Shown here: one piece after another, positions 1 to 8,346 of the stretch
Position numbering within the stretch: the first letter of the stretch is position 1
Layout of the letters: each line of letters opens with the position of its first letter
Source: JANOBD01 sp031411495
GTDB taxonomy: Bacteria > Planctomycetota > Phycisphaerae > Tepidisphaerales > Tepidisphaeraceae
Assembly: GCA_031411495.1 (NCBI GenBank)
Contig: JANOBD010000151.1
Coordinates: 1-64,000 of the forward strand
Length of the DNA: 64,000 nucleotides
Direction of reading: 5' to 3'
Program-made: the position numbers and the translations under genes
Notes under the pieces: generated by a model
Told to the model about the DNA's origin: nothing
The model's input: only the letters and a program-made list of their open reading frames with translations
Databases searched by the model: none

Positions 1-79
1 TGGCGACGTCCATCGCGCACAACACGGCCTTGAACTTGCCGAGGTCCAGCGCGAGAATGCGAGTGACAGAGGGGTCCAT
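1..79 (-). CDS. IS110-family transposase, N-terminal fragment cut by window edge
   Basis: Read on the minus strand from the ATG at 79, the first 26 codons give MDPSVTRILALDLGKFKAVL followed by CAMDVA. This matches the start of IS110-family DEDD transposases, whose first catalytic aspartate lies in an LDLGK-type motif on the first beta strand of a RuvC-like fold. IS110 elements move through a circular intermediate guided by a structured noncoding RNA. The rest of the gene lies left of the window, so intactness cannot be judged. The assignment rests on only 26 residues. Confidence 0.7.
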   Translation of the reverse strand, partial: MDPSVTRILALDLGKFKAVLCAMDVA

Positions 80-230
80 GCCGATCCTTTCGTAAAACCA
101 CCATCGTCTGGTGGCGCGAGCGGGATTGCATGGGTTCTTTGGAGCGGACCGCGGCGGCGGTATACTTCACTTGCGGTCGGACGTCGCGCGTGCGCCGCCG
201 CGGCCGCTCAACGGGATTCCGTTATCCGGC

Positions 231-1046
231 ATGAGAGACGAACTGGCAAAACTTGAAGCCCGGTGTGGAGTCCCCTTGCCACGGGGATATCGCGACTGGT
301 CACTCAACGGGTACACAGACTATCGTGGCAGCATGGAGCGATACCTTTGGCTTCCCCAGCTCAAAAAGTGGCTTCGGCCGGACGAGATACCGGAATACGA
401 CTTCAATCGGATCGGCGTCATACCGGGATTGATCCCGTTTGGCCGCACGGGGAGCGGAGACCACTGGTGCTGGAACACTCAAGTCAATAACAGCGAATCA
501 GAATATGATGTGTTGGGTTGTTGGTACGACGAAGAGCTGGCCGACAGGGTTGCGCCTACATTTCCTGCGTGGTTCTATCGGATTTGTCTCAATGAAGTTT
601 GCGACTTCGGCACAACTAACGAAGCAATCGAAGAATCCCGAGGCTACCTTCGCTTGTGGTCGCAAAGGCTATCAGAGATTCATCCGGGCCGATGGGCTGA
701 TCACTTGTTGCGGCTCTCTGAAGCACAGCCAACATTGTACCATCACCCGAAACTGCTGGCGCACATTCAGAGTTTTGGTTTCATCACTTCGATGAAAGTG
801 GACGAGATTGTTGCTGAAGAGTTTGGCCCGCTCTACATCGATCAAAAAGTCGCGTGGTCGGCGGAGGAGAACTTCGGGACGTTCACGAGCACCACTGTCA
901 AGATTAAGAAGCCGATACCCGACGATCTTGAGGAGCTTAACCACGGCCCGCCATGCCCGAAGTGCCGCACGCCCTTGCGCACAGCGAAGGCGAAGCAATG
1001 CTTCAAGTGCGGCGCGGACTGGCACGGCCAACCGGCCGCCGAATAA
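231..1046 (+). CDS. SUKH/SMI1-KNR4 domain protein with C-terminal zinc ribbon
   Basis: The ATG at 231 gives 271 residues; an upstream in-frame start at 111 adds a low-complexity stretch that looks non-coding. The N-terminal 130 residues resemble SMI1/KNR4 (SUKH) domains: LEARCGVPLPRGYRDW near residue 8 and IPFGRTGSGDHWCWN near residue 87. The C-terminus has a CPKC and CFKCG pair typical of a zinc ribbon. SUKH proteins often act as immunity proteins against secreted toxins, but no toxin gene is adjacent; the left neighbour is an IS110 transposase. Third-position GC is lower than in neighbouring genes, which would fit transfer. The domain call is moderate; an immunity role is inference. Confidence 0.6.
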   Translation: MRDELAKLEARCGVPLPRGYRDWSLNGYTDYRGSMERYLWLPQLKKWLRPDEIPEYDFNRIGVIPGLIPFGRTGSGDHWCWNTQVNNSESEYDVLGCWYDEELADRVAPTFPAWFYRICLNEVCDFGTTNEAIEESRGYLRLWSQRLSEIHPGRWADHLLRLSEAQPTLYHHPKLLAHIQSFGFITSMKVDEIVAEEFGPLYIDQKVAWSAEENFGTFTSTTVKIKKPIPDDLEELNHGPPCPKCRTPLRTAKAKQCFKCGADWHGQPAAE

Positions 1047-1108
1047 CCCGCCACGCATTAGACCGAGCCGGCGGCTAAGAATTCGATGGCGTGAGACTCG
1101 GCTTGGCC

Positions 1109-1201
1109 GGGTGCCACACCTTGGTGTACTCGCCAACGTGTGCGGTGAACTGATCCGAATCGCCTCAGCGCACATTGCGGGTACGCAACGTGCGGCACCC
1201 A
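1109..1201. repeat. REP-like inverted pair in a convergent gap
   Basis: The left arm (1109-1145, starting GGGTGCCACACCTTGGTG) and the right arm (1169-1201, ending GTGCGGCACCCA) are imperfect inverted copies of one another. They lie between the ends of two converging genes, the usual location of REP elements. A third, single copy of the same sequence is at 55882-55916. Confidence 0.55.
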
Positions 1202-1226
1202 GAAGGTGCGTCCTCACGCGAAATCG

Positions 1227-2999
1227 TCATGCCGTCGCGAGGCGGAGTTCCTGCCGCACACGGGTCACTTCGCGCTCGATGGCCTCGGCATCTTCGCCGC
1301 GCTCGCGCAGGACCAGACGCGAGAGTGCAGCCGCGATCTCGATCTCTTCGTAACGAACATGATCGGCGCCGACCTGCCGCAGTTCATCCGCCTCGCCCAT
1401 GTACCGCGCGCGGACGATGACGTTCAGCGTCGGATTCAGCAGCTTCGCCGCCGAGATGAGCGGCGTGCGGTTGATCGAGTGCGGCAGCGTGATGATCAGG
1501 TGCGTGGCCTTTGCCACGGCGGCCGCGAGGACTTCGATGTTGTACGCATCGCCGAAGATCGCCGCCCGGCCTGCGCGGGTGAGCGATTCGACGGTGTTCA
1601 TGTTCTGCTCGACGATCACCGTCTCCACGCCGCGATCACGGAGCAAACCGTCCACCGTCCGCCCGACCGGGCCGTAGCCGAGGATCACCGTCACCGGCTT
1701 CTCGTTTTCGATCAGGTCGTTCGCGATCGCATTCTGTGCGGCACCCTTCTCAGCGCGGTTCATCCACGCGTAGAGGCGCGGCACGCGCTTGAGCAGGCTC
1801 TCGAGCGCGGGAAGCAGGCGCATCAACAGCGGATTCAGCGTGATCGACACGATCGCCGCCGCGACGAGCGCGTTGTGGGTGCGATTTTCGACGTCCAGCA
1901 AGCCGGAGGTTTTGGCCAGAGACGACACGATGAACGAAAACTCGCCGATCTGCGCCAGGCCGAGCGCGACGACCAATGCCGTGCGCAGCGGGTAGCCGAT
2001 GATCGCCACAATCAGAATCGCCGCCAGCGGCTTGCCGATCAGCACCACCGCGAGCGTCGAGACCATCAACAGCGGGTGGTGCAGGACAAACATCGGATCG
2101 AACAACATGCCGACCGACGCGAAGAAGAGCACCGCGAACGCATCGCGCATCGGCAGCAGATCGGCAGCGGCCTGGTGTGAGACCGATGACTGCCCCACCA
2201 CCATTCCCGCCAGGAAAGCGCCCAGCGCCATCGATGCGCCGAACGCATAATACGCGCCCGTGGCGATCGCGATCGCCATCACCAAAACGGTCAGTGTGAA
2301 GAGTTCGCGCGAGCGAAACCGCGCCACGAACACCATCAGCCTCGGAATCAATTTAGAGCCGACGACCAGCATGATCGACACGAACACGGCCAGCTTCAGC
2401 ATTGCGAGCGCCAGCGCGATCCAGACCGATTGTGTCGCGTGCTCCGGATCGGCGTTGCTCCCCATCGCGGGGATGAGCACGAGGACGATGACGGTGAGGA
2501 TGTCTTCGACGATGAGCCACCCCACCGCCACGTGGCCGTGCTGCGTGTCGAGCAGGCGGTTATCGGTGAGGACGCGGATGAGGACGACCGTGCTTGCGAC
2601 CGAGAGCGCGATGCCGAGCACGATCCCGGTTTTGAACGTCATGCCGAAAGCGAGGGCGACGACGACGCCGAGCAGCGTCGCGAACAGGCTCTGGCCGATC
2701 GCGCCGGGAATGGCGACGCGCCGAACCTTGAGCAGGTCGGCCAAGTGAAAGTGCAGCCCGACGCCGAACATCAGCAGGATGACGCCGATCTCCGAAAGTT
2801 CCGACGCGATTTCCACCTTCGCGACAAATCCCGGCGTGTAGGGGCCGACGAGGATACCAGCCAGAAGGTAGCCGACGATCGGAGAGAGCCGCAGGCGTTG
2901 CGTGATGAGCCCCATCACCCACGCGGCCGTAAGGGTGGCGGCGACGGTGGTGATCAGCGGCAGCGGCTGTCCGGCGGCGAGAATGGGTGTGATGAACAT
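1227..2999 (-). CDS. CPA2-family monovalent cation:proton antiporter (KefB/YbaL-like)
   Basis: The 590-residue protein combines an N-terminal Na+/H+ exchanger domain of about 12 hydrophobic segments (residues 10-400) with a cytosolic TrkA-N/RCK domain. The nucleotide-binding motif GYGPVGR is at residues 441-447. Such proteins exchange K+ or Na+ for protons across the inner membrane and are gated by nucleotides or glutathione adducts. The start at 2999 is preceded by AAAGGAG at 8 nt spacing; an upstream in-frame start at 3038 lacks this. It stands alone and converges on the SUKH gene. The family call is firm; whether it is gated like KefB or YbaL is not visible. Confidence 0.88.
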   Translation of the reverse strand: MFITPILAAGQPLPLITTVAATLTAAWVMGLITQRLRLSPIVGYLLAGILVGPYTPGFVAKVEIASELSEIGVILLMFGVGLHFHLADLLKVRRVAIPGAIGQSLFATLLGVVVALAFGMTFKTGIVLGIALSVASTVVLIRVLTDNRLLDTQHGHVAVGWLIVEDILTVIVLVLIPAMGSNADPEHATQSVWIALALAMLKLAVFVSIMLVVGSKLIPRLMVFVARFRSRELFTLTVLVMAIAIATGAYYAFGASMALGAFLAGMVVGQSSVSHQAAADLLPMRDAFAVLFFASVGMLFDPMFVLHHPLLMVSTLAVVLIGKPLAAILIVAIIGYPLRTALVVALGLAQIGEFSFIVSSLAKTSGLLDVENRTHNALVAAAIVSITLNPLLMRLLPALESLLKRVPRLYAWMNRAEKGAAQNAIANDLIENEKPVTVILGYGPVGRTVDGLLRDRGVETVIVEQNMNTVESLTRAGRAAIFGDAYNIEVLAAAVAKATHLIITLPHSINRTPLISAAKLLNPTLNVIVRARYMGEADELRQVGADHVRYEEIEIAAALSRLVLRERGEDAEAIEREVTRVRQELRLATA

Positions 3000-3231
3000 C
3001 GTCTCGTCTCCTTTCGTAACCGAACGCTCCGGTTTCACGATTGAGACGGACTTCGCAATGCCGATTGCCCATCGAAAGCAGTTTTTCTGACTCGGGAACG
3101 CCTGACGGTTGCGGCTCGACGTTCAATCTTGCTGCGATTCTGGACGATGGCGCGTCGACGCGTACTATTGCGCGTCCAATTGAACGGCCGCGCGATGGCG
3201 TGGCGACTCGCTCCACCGTTGAAAGGAACTC

Positions 3232-4011
3232 ATGCGTAAGACACTCTTGATCGCCGCCACCCTCGGACTGACTACGGCATTGCTCGCAACGGCCCGTGAC
3301 AACGTCACACCTGCGCCGACGACGGCTCCAACCACCGCACCCACCACGGCGCCCACGCCGGAGGAAGTCGTTTCCTGCGTCAGCTACGGCCTTGGACTGA
3401 ACTTCGGCCGCGAAGTCAGCGGCAGCATGAAGCAGTTCGACGTGAAGCTCGACATGGACAAGATCCGCGAAGGCCTGCAGGACGGAATCGGCGGCAGCAA
3501 CCCGAGGTTCACCGATCAGGAACTCATCGCCGCGTTCCAGGCGTTCAATACGACGCTCGCCGCGAAGGAATCTGAAAAGCAGATCGCCACCGGCAAGGCA
3601 TTTCTCGATGCCAACAAAACCGTCGCCGGCGTGAAGACCACGGCATCGGGCCTGCAGTATCAGATCGTCGAAGAAGGCAAAGGGCCGATGCCCAAGGCCA
3701 GCGACATGGTGAAGGTGAACTACACCGGCACGTTCGTCGACGGCACGAAGTTCGACAGCTCGGTCGATCGCGGCGAGCCGGCCGAGTTCCCGCTCGACAA
3801 GGTCATCAAGGGCTGGACCGAAGCGTTCCAGCTTTTCAAGGTCGGCACGAAGGCGAAGCTCTTTATCCCTTCGGACCTCGCCTACGGCCCGGACGGCCGC
3901 CCGCCGGTGATTCCGCCGAACGCGACGCTCATCTTCGATGTGGAACTGCTGGAGATCGTCGCACCGACGACCGAGCCTGCGGCCGCACCCGCGCCGACGC
4001 AGCAGCCGTGA
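3232..4011 (+). CDS. Exported FKBP-type peptidyl-prolyl cis-trans isomerase
   Basis: This 259-residue protein begins with a signal peptide (residues 1-22), followed by a threonine/alanine/proline linker made of TTAP repeats (about 27-42), an FKBP_N-like helical region (45-130), and a C-terminal FKBP catalytic domain from about residue 135. The catalytic domain carries GLQYQIVEEGKG, VKVNYTG, GTKFDSS and the conserved IPPNATLIFDVELL end. It resembles FkpA/Mip folding factors that act outside the cytoplasm. No lipobox cysteine is present, so it is probably soluble. GAAAGGA precedes the ATG, and a strong hairpin terminator follows at 4047. Confidence 0.9.
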   Translation: MRKTLLIAATLGLTTALLATARDNVTPAPTTAPTTAPTTAPTPEEVVSCVSYGLGLNFGREVSGSMKQFDVKLDMDKIREGLQDGIGGSNPRFTDQELIAAFQAFNTTLAAKESEKQIATGKAFLDANKTVAGVKTTASGLQYQIVEEGKGPMPKASDMVKVNYTGTFVDGTKFDSSVDRGEPAEFPLDKVIKGWTEAFQLFKVGTKAKLFIPSDLAYGPDGRPPVIPPNATLIFDVELLEIVAPTTEPAAAPAPTQQP

Positions 4012-4046
4012 ACGGGACATCACGCACGCAATCCGCGCAGAAACAG

Positions 4047-4088
4047 AACCGGCTGCGATCTCGAAGGAGATCGCAGCCGGTTCGTTTT
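4047..4088. terminator. Bidirectional rho-independent terminator
   Basis: A perfect 16-bp stem (AACCGGCTGCGATCTC at 4047-4062 pairing with 4067-4082) closes a 4-nt loop and is followed by CGTTTTG. It lies between the FKBP gene and a gene converging from the right, and the opposite strand also has a T-rich run, so it probably serves both. Confidence 0.85.
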
Positions 4089-4124
4089 GAGCCGAGCAAT
4101 CCTGATTACCAGGCGAACTGCCGG

Positions 4125-4661
4125 TCACCAGCGAAAGCCGATGCCCACGCCGTAGACGAACTGTCCGTCGTCGAGCTGGCTGTCGGCGTCGCCGGCGCTG
4201 TCGAACAGGAATTCATACAGGACCGAGCCGTAGATGAACGTGGTGTCATTCACGTACGCCTTGACGCCGGCTTCCGGACCGGCGGCAAAGGTGTCGTTGG
4301 TCCCGTCGCCGTAGAGATAGCCGATCTCGGCGCCGACATACGGGATAAAGCGCTGGTCTTGGCCGAACTCGAAGTGATAATCGACGCCCAGGCGGGTTGC
4401 GCCGGTCCACGAGCTGTCGCCGAAGTCACTGTAGCCGAGCGATTGACGCAGGTTCACCTGCCACTCCGGCGTGAAGTAGTAGCCGAGCTGCCCGTTGACG
4501 TTGAAGCCGCCGCTGTCGAAATCGTTGCTGCTGCTGCCGGCGCCGCCGAGGATCAGTTCCCACTGCCTTTCAGGTGGATTGGTGTTGCTCTGCGCCGAAG
4601 CGATCGAGCCTGCCGAGAGCGCGAGGATGGCCGCGGCCACAAGTGTTTTGGTTCCAAACAT
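4125..4661 (-). CDS. Small outer-membrane beta-barrel protein
   Basis: The 178-residue product has a clear signal peptide ending near ASAQS (residue 25), then alternating amphipathic strands with aromatic girdles such as NVNGQLGYYFTP, RLGVDYHFEFG and FIPYVGAEIGYLYG. It ends in the aromatic terminus GVGIGFRW typical of outer-membrane barrels. This resembles OmpW/OmpA-barrel or porin-like families of about eight strands. The start at 4661 has GGAGG at 5 nt spacing; an earlier in-frame ATG at 4703 lacks a site. The ligand or role is unknown. Confidence 0.75.
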   Translation of the reverse strand: MFGTKTLVAAAILALSAGSIASAQSNTNPPERQWELILGGAGSSSNDFDSGGFNVNGQLGYYFTPEWQVNLRQSLGYSDFGDSSWTGATRLGVDYHFEFGQDQRFIPYVGAEIGYLYGDGTNDTFAAGPEAGVKAYVNDTTFIYGSVLYEFLFDSAGDADSQLDDGQFVYGVGIGFRW

Positions 4662-4886
4662 GAATGCCTCCATGAAATGGTGTGCTGAACGGCCTGGCGG
4701 CATCGACGTGATGGCCGCGCCCTGTCAGGCCGTGACGGGCACACGAAGTATTGCGAACCTAGCGGCTGGAAGGCGCGCTCTCCACGAGCCGATACCTGAG
4801 AGCGGGGTGGAGGTTCCCCTGAATGCGACAAAATGCCGTCGAGTTCGGGATGGATTTGGGAGTGAATGAATCAACCGGAATCCCGC

Positions 4887-5387
4887 TCAGATCCATTGGT
4901 CGCGGATCATGCGGATCATGACGTAATCTTCCTCGTGCATGTATTCGGGACAACTCTTGCCAGTCCCGATGAGCTGATCGAAAAACTGCTCGGCTTCGTC
5001 TTCAATCTGTTCGCGCTTCACGCCCATCGCCAGACGCGCGGCATACAGATCATCTTCCTTGCTGGCGAGCCGAAGGGCTTCGGCGCCGCAGTAGCGTTTC
5101 ACATAGTGCGCGAGGTCATGATAGAACGCCCAGAGGCGATGATCACTGAAAGCCGGCGCGTGGCAGTGCTTGTTGAGCGCGTGGGTGAAGTGGCGGAGCT
5201 TTTCATGCCAGTCGAGCTTCGGGTTCAGGCCGATCGTGATGTAAAGGCCGACCTTGGCGGCCTCGCGGGCTTCGCGATCGCCGACCTCGTCGGCGTGGCG
5301 GGCGTCGCGCGAATAGACGTGCTCATCCAGTCCGATCGTGGGCATCGGCGGCAGGCGGGGACCTTCGAGCTTTTGTGCAGCACCCAT
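4887..5387 (-). CDS. Conserved-looking hypothetical protein, 166 aa
   Basis: I do not recognise this soluble protein. It starts at 5387 (MGAAQKLEGPRLPPMPTIGL), with GAGGTGCC upstream; a longer in-frame extension to 5573 looks non-coding. The sequence is rich in charged residues and histidines (HEKLRHFTHALNKHCHA, FYHDLAHYVKRYCGAEAL), suggesting a helical, possibly metal-binding fold, and it ends MIRMIRDQWI. No signal peptide or membrane segment is visible. It is transcribed alone. Confidence 0.6.
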   Translation of the reverse strand: MGAAQKLEGPRLPPMPTIGLDEHVYSRDARHADEVGDREAREAAKVGLYITIGLNPKLDWHEKLRHFTHALNKHCHAPAFSDHRLWAFYHDLAHYVKRYCGAEALRLASKEDDLYAARLAMGVKREQIEDEAEQFFDQLIGTGKSCPEYMHEEDYVMIRMIRDQWI

Positions 5388-6058
5388 AGCTGGCACCTCG
5401 ATGATGACACAGGATGTCGTTTCAGACCGTTTGCAGGTCAATTGCCGGGCAAGACGTGTGAACGCCCGGGAGCCGTCATCTACTTTAACATCGAATCTTG
5501 CCCGGGCCACCCCCTTTTCGACGCAGACTGGCGAATGTGCCAAAACGAGAATGCCCTGGCCGAATCGGACCAAGGCGGCGTTACGTGTTGATTTTTGCTT
5601 CGGGACGGCTCTCGGGGACTTTGAAACGTCCGATTAACCCTGCCCGACAACCCGTCTCACCAGGCGAAGCGGTTCGGGTCGAATGGAGGATGGCGTTCGA
5701 CCGATCGAGCGACGCAGCGTGTTAGCCTGCAGATTGAGTTGGTGAAGAAGCGACTGCGGCTTCATGAGTTCTTGCGCCGAAACGTGATTCTCCTGCGACG
5801 CGCTGGAAGTTGAAGTGAGCACGATCTCTTCCCTTCTCCGTTTGCGCCAGGCATGTTCGCCGGCGCCGCCCTGCACGCGTAAACCGCATCGGGTGTCCCG
5901 TCTCATCACGACGGGACACGAGATGGACATCAGCCGCCGCATCCGGCGTCTGATTCGATACAAATCCGTTGCATCACGCCCTCGCGACACATGCCGCGCG
6001 GGCGCGATGCCTACCGGTTGACGGGCCCGCACTTGGCGAGCCCGTTGACGCGCATCGC
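5388..6058. other. 670-nt gap without a convincing gene
   Basis: This stretch separates two minus-strand genes. It contains only short overlapping open frames. The single candidate worth naming is a 43-codon basic peptide at 5634-5765 on the minus strand, listed separately. The left part probably holds the promoter of the 166-aa gene. No repeats or hairpins stand out. Confidence 0.4.
5634..5765 (-). CDS. Possible small basic protein, 43 aa
   Basis: An ATG at 5765 opens a frame reading MKPQSLLHQLNLQANTLRRS and ending LRLVRRVVGQG. It is arginine-rich and resembles in tone the 61-aa basic protein just downstream (6059-6244). There is no clear ribosome-binding site and third-position GC is only moderate, so it could be chance. 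Confidence 0.2.
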   Translation of the reverse strand: MKPQSLLHQLNLQANTLRRSIGRTPSSIRPEPLRLVRRVVGQG

Positions 6059-6244
6059 TCAGGCAATGCGCGCGTTGTTCTTGTTCTTGCTCAGCCGCGT
6101 CGCGTGCCGGGCGCGGTTGCCTGCCATCCGACGCATCGCGTTGGCGCGCGCATTCAGGGTACGCAGAATGCGAAGTTCATCGGCGGTGCCGAAGACCTGT
6201 CCCTGACGGCGACGTTCTTGATCGGCCGAAATATAGCTTTCCAT
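6059..6244 (-). CDS. Small basic hypothetical protein, 61 aa
   Basis: The frame starts at 6244 with MESYISADQERRRQGQVFGT and continues through LRILRTLNARANAMRRM to a lysine/asparagine-rich end. AAAGG lies about 10 nt before the ATG. The high arginine and lysine content suggests nucleic-acid or ribosome association, but no family is recognised. It stands downstream of the pseudo-receiver gene in the same direction, with a gap of about 200 nt. Confidence 0.45.
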   Translation of the reverse strand: MESYISADQERRRQGQVFGTADELRILRTLNARANAMRRMAGNRARHATRLSKNKNNARIA

Positions 6245-6451
6245 GATCCACTGCCTTTCGTCGTCTACTGGCTCGAACCAACTCCGTTACGAGCACGATT
6301 CCTTCACGTTTTCCGGCCAGATCTCCCCGAGATCTCGGCCTGCTCTATCGCTTGCTGAACGACGGCCAACGCGGCCGTCGCCCGAAATTCAGAATCACTG
6401 CGCCGCGATGACTCCATGGCGGCGACTGCGAGTCGCCCGCGGAAGGCTCAC

Positions 6452-6880
6452 TCACACGGCGACGGACCGAATGCCGAGATTCGGCACGACGCTCGCCGGC
6501 TGGCGATGCCGCACCGCTTTGGCCACCTCGACGACGCCCTTCCAGGCGTCTGGCCCGTCCAGGACGGCGATCGCACCCAGGGCGCGAGCCATCATTTCGT
6601 CTTCTTCCGTCAGGCCCTCGTCGGCGACCAAAGTCCAGCGTTGCCACGGTCTCGACGCGTGAAGTCGCTCGGCGAACTGCCCGGGCGTCATGTCATTGAT
6701 GCCGGGACCGATCGTGACGAGATCGAACTTCAGCACCCGCAGCAGGTCGAAGGCCTGGACGCCCGAGTCCACCTCAACCAACTGCACCGTTGCCACGACG
6801 TCTTGACTCGCCTTGGCGCGATGCAGATTGGCTAATTTTGCTCCGACGGCGAGAATGCTCGGCGTATCAAAGTCGTCCAT
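6452..6880 (-). CDS. Degenerate response-regulator receiver domain protein
   Basis: The 142-residue protein is a single receiver-like domain. The segment LKFDLVTIGPGINDMTPGQF aligns with the beta3/alpha3 region of CheY-type receivers, normally FDLVLLDxxxPxMDG. The phospho-acceptor aspartate position is glycine here, although the downstream DM-P pattern remains. It may therefore be a pseudo-receiver that works without phosphorylation. ATG at 6880 is preceded by GAGGG; a GTG two codons upstream is an alternative start. No histidine kinase is adjacent. Confidence 0.5.
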   Translation of the reverse strand: MDDFDTPSILAVGAKLANLHRAKASQDVVATVQLVEVDSGVQAFDLLRVLKFDLVTIGPGINDMTPGQFAERLHASRPWQRWTLVADEGLTEEDEMMARALGAIAVLDGPDAWKGVVEVAKAVRHRQPASVVPNLGIRSVAV

Positions 6881-7236
6881 GCGCACTCACCCTCGGATGG
6901 CAGTTTGGCCCGCACGTGCAGACTTCAACCGCCGGGAACTGCATGAGCGATGACCGTGCCACACATCCAAACAGCCCCCTACATTTGCGCAAATATTTAT
7001 TGAATAACTACTTAAACTCACATCGCATTGCTTGCGCTCCCCGGCACGACCCGGTCGTTTTGAACAGGCGCGACGTGTCGCGGATCTGTAAGGTCATTTC
7101 TTAGAATGACTTAAGACTGATGTTCGTTTTGAATAGCCCTGTTCGAAGTGACCGGTTGTTTTGACCACGTCGAAACGCATTCTCGGACCGCAAATATCGA
7201 CTTCAAGTCGTTATTTGATAAGCCGATAAGTGAAGT
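6881..7236. other. AT-richer gap upstream of the glycosyltransferase pseudogene
   Basis: About 350 nt without a gene, noticeably AT-richer than the surroundings around 6985-7050 (for example AATATTTATTGAATAACTAC). It contains two similar short motifs, CCGGTCGTTTTGA near 7050 and CCGGTTGTTTTGA near 7151. It may hold promoters for the divergent genes on either side. Confidence 0.35.
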
Positions 7237-8259
7237 GTGAACCTTGCACTTCTCGAATGTGCAACCCCGCGCGTTTCGGTCGTTGTACCGCTGTATAACG
7301 AACAAGAAGTTATATCGGACTTGGGAACTCGCCTCTCCGCAGCGCTCGATTCGACCGGCTTCGGCTGGGAAGTCGTCCTGGTGGATGACGGTTCCCGCGA
7401 CCAGACTCTCGACCTCGCGATCGCCGTTCACCGGCGCGATCCCCGCTTCAAACTTGTCAGCCTCAGCCGCAATTTCGGCCACCAACCGGCTGTCACGGCC
7501 GGCATCCATCATGCGACCGGCGATTGCGTCGTCCTCATCGACGGCGATCTCCAGGACCCGCCTGAGGTGATTCCGCAACTCCTACGCCTGGCTCGGCGGC
7601 GCAAAGGTCGTCGTGGCCGAGCGGCGAACCCGCGCCGAGACCGGGTTGCGGGGCGTCGGCTTCAAGCTCTTCTATCCCCTGCTTCGCCGGATCACCGAGT
7701 TGCCGGACGTGCCCAACGCCGGCATCTTCGGACTGATGGACCGCGCCGTCGTCTCCGAATTCAATCGGCTGCCGGAGCGCAATCGCTTTATCCCCGGACT
7801 TCGTCTCTGGCTCGGCTTCGAGCAGGCGACCGTCTATTACGACCGCGAAGAGCGTGCCGCCGGCAAGCCGAAACAGACCTTCGCCAAGTTGATGGCGTAC
7901 GCGATGAACGGCATCGTGAGCTTCAGCTACCGCCCGCTTCGTGCGGCCACCTAAGGCGGATTCGTCGTGAGCGCGTTCGGCTTCCTGACCGCGCTCGCGT
8001 TCATCATCCGCCGGCTGTTTTCAACGACGACGCCGTCACCGGCTTCACGACCATGCTCACCATGACCATGATCCTCGCCGGCGTGCAGTTGATCAGCGTC
8101 GGCATCCTCGGCGAGTACATCGGCCGGATCTACGAAGAGGTCAAACAGCGGCCGCTCTACGTGGTGAAAGAACGGCTTGGGGTGGCGCAGCCCGCGGTGA
8201 CGCTGGAGCGGAGAATGCTCGCGCCGGGGCCGGAAGGTTCGACGAATATCGAGGCGTGA
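7237..8259 (+). pseudogene. Family 2 glycosyltransferase (GtrB/DPM1-like), broken by two frameshifts and a stop
   Basis: The N-terminal third reads as a GT2 enzyme: VSVVVPLYNEQEVISDL, LVDDGSRDQT, SLSRNFGHQPAVTAGI and the DxD-like DGDLQDPPEV. The reading then shifts frame near 7585 to give AWLGGAKVVVAERRTRAE and continues through the catalytic half. It hits an in-frame TAA at 7952 where relatives would read ATYLG. It continues as GGFVVSAFGFLTALAF, and shifts again near 8015 to the C-terminal membrane segments (LTMTMILAGVQLISVGILG). Intact homologues use nucleotide sugars to glycosylate undecaprenyl phosphate. Three independent lesions argue for a real pseudogene rather than a single sequencing error. 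Confidence 0.75.
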
Positions 8260-8346
8260 TTCACTCCGAGTTCGACTGACGAAACGATTGGTGCTTACTC
8301 GAATGCGCAATTGTCTTTCGATCAGACCCACCATAGTTTCCGTGAA

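Noticed and set aside
3300..3360. Possible frameshift or repeat expansion in the FKBP linker (TTAP repeats)
   Set aside because: Frame is continuous; proline/threonine linkers are normal after signal peptides.
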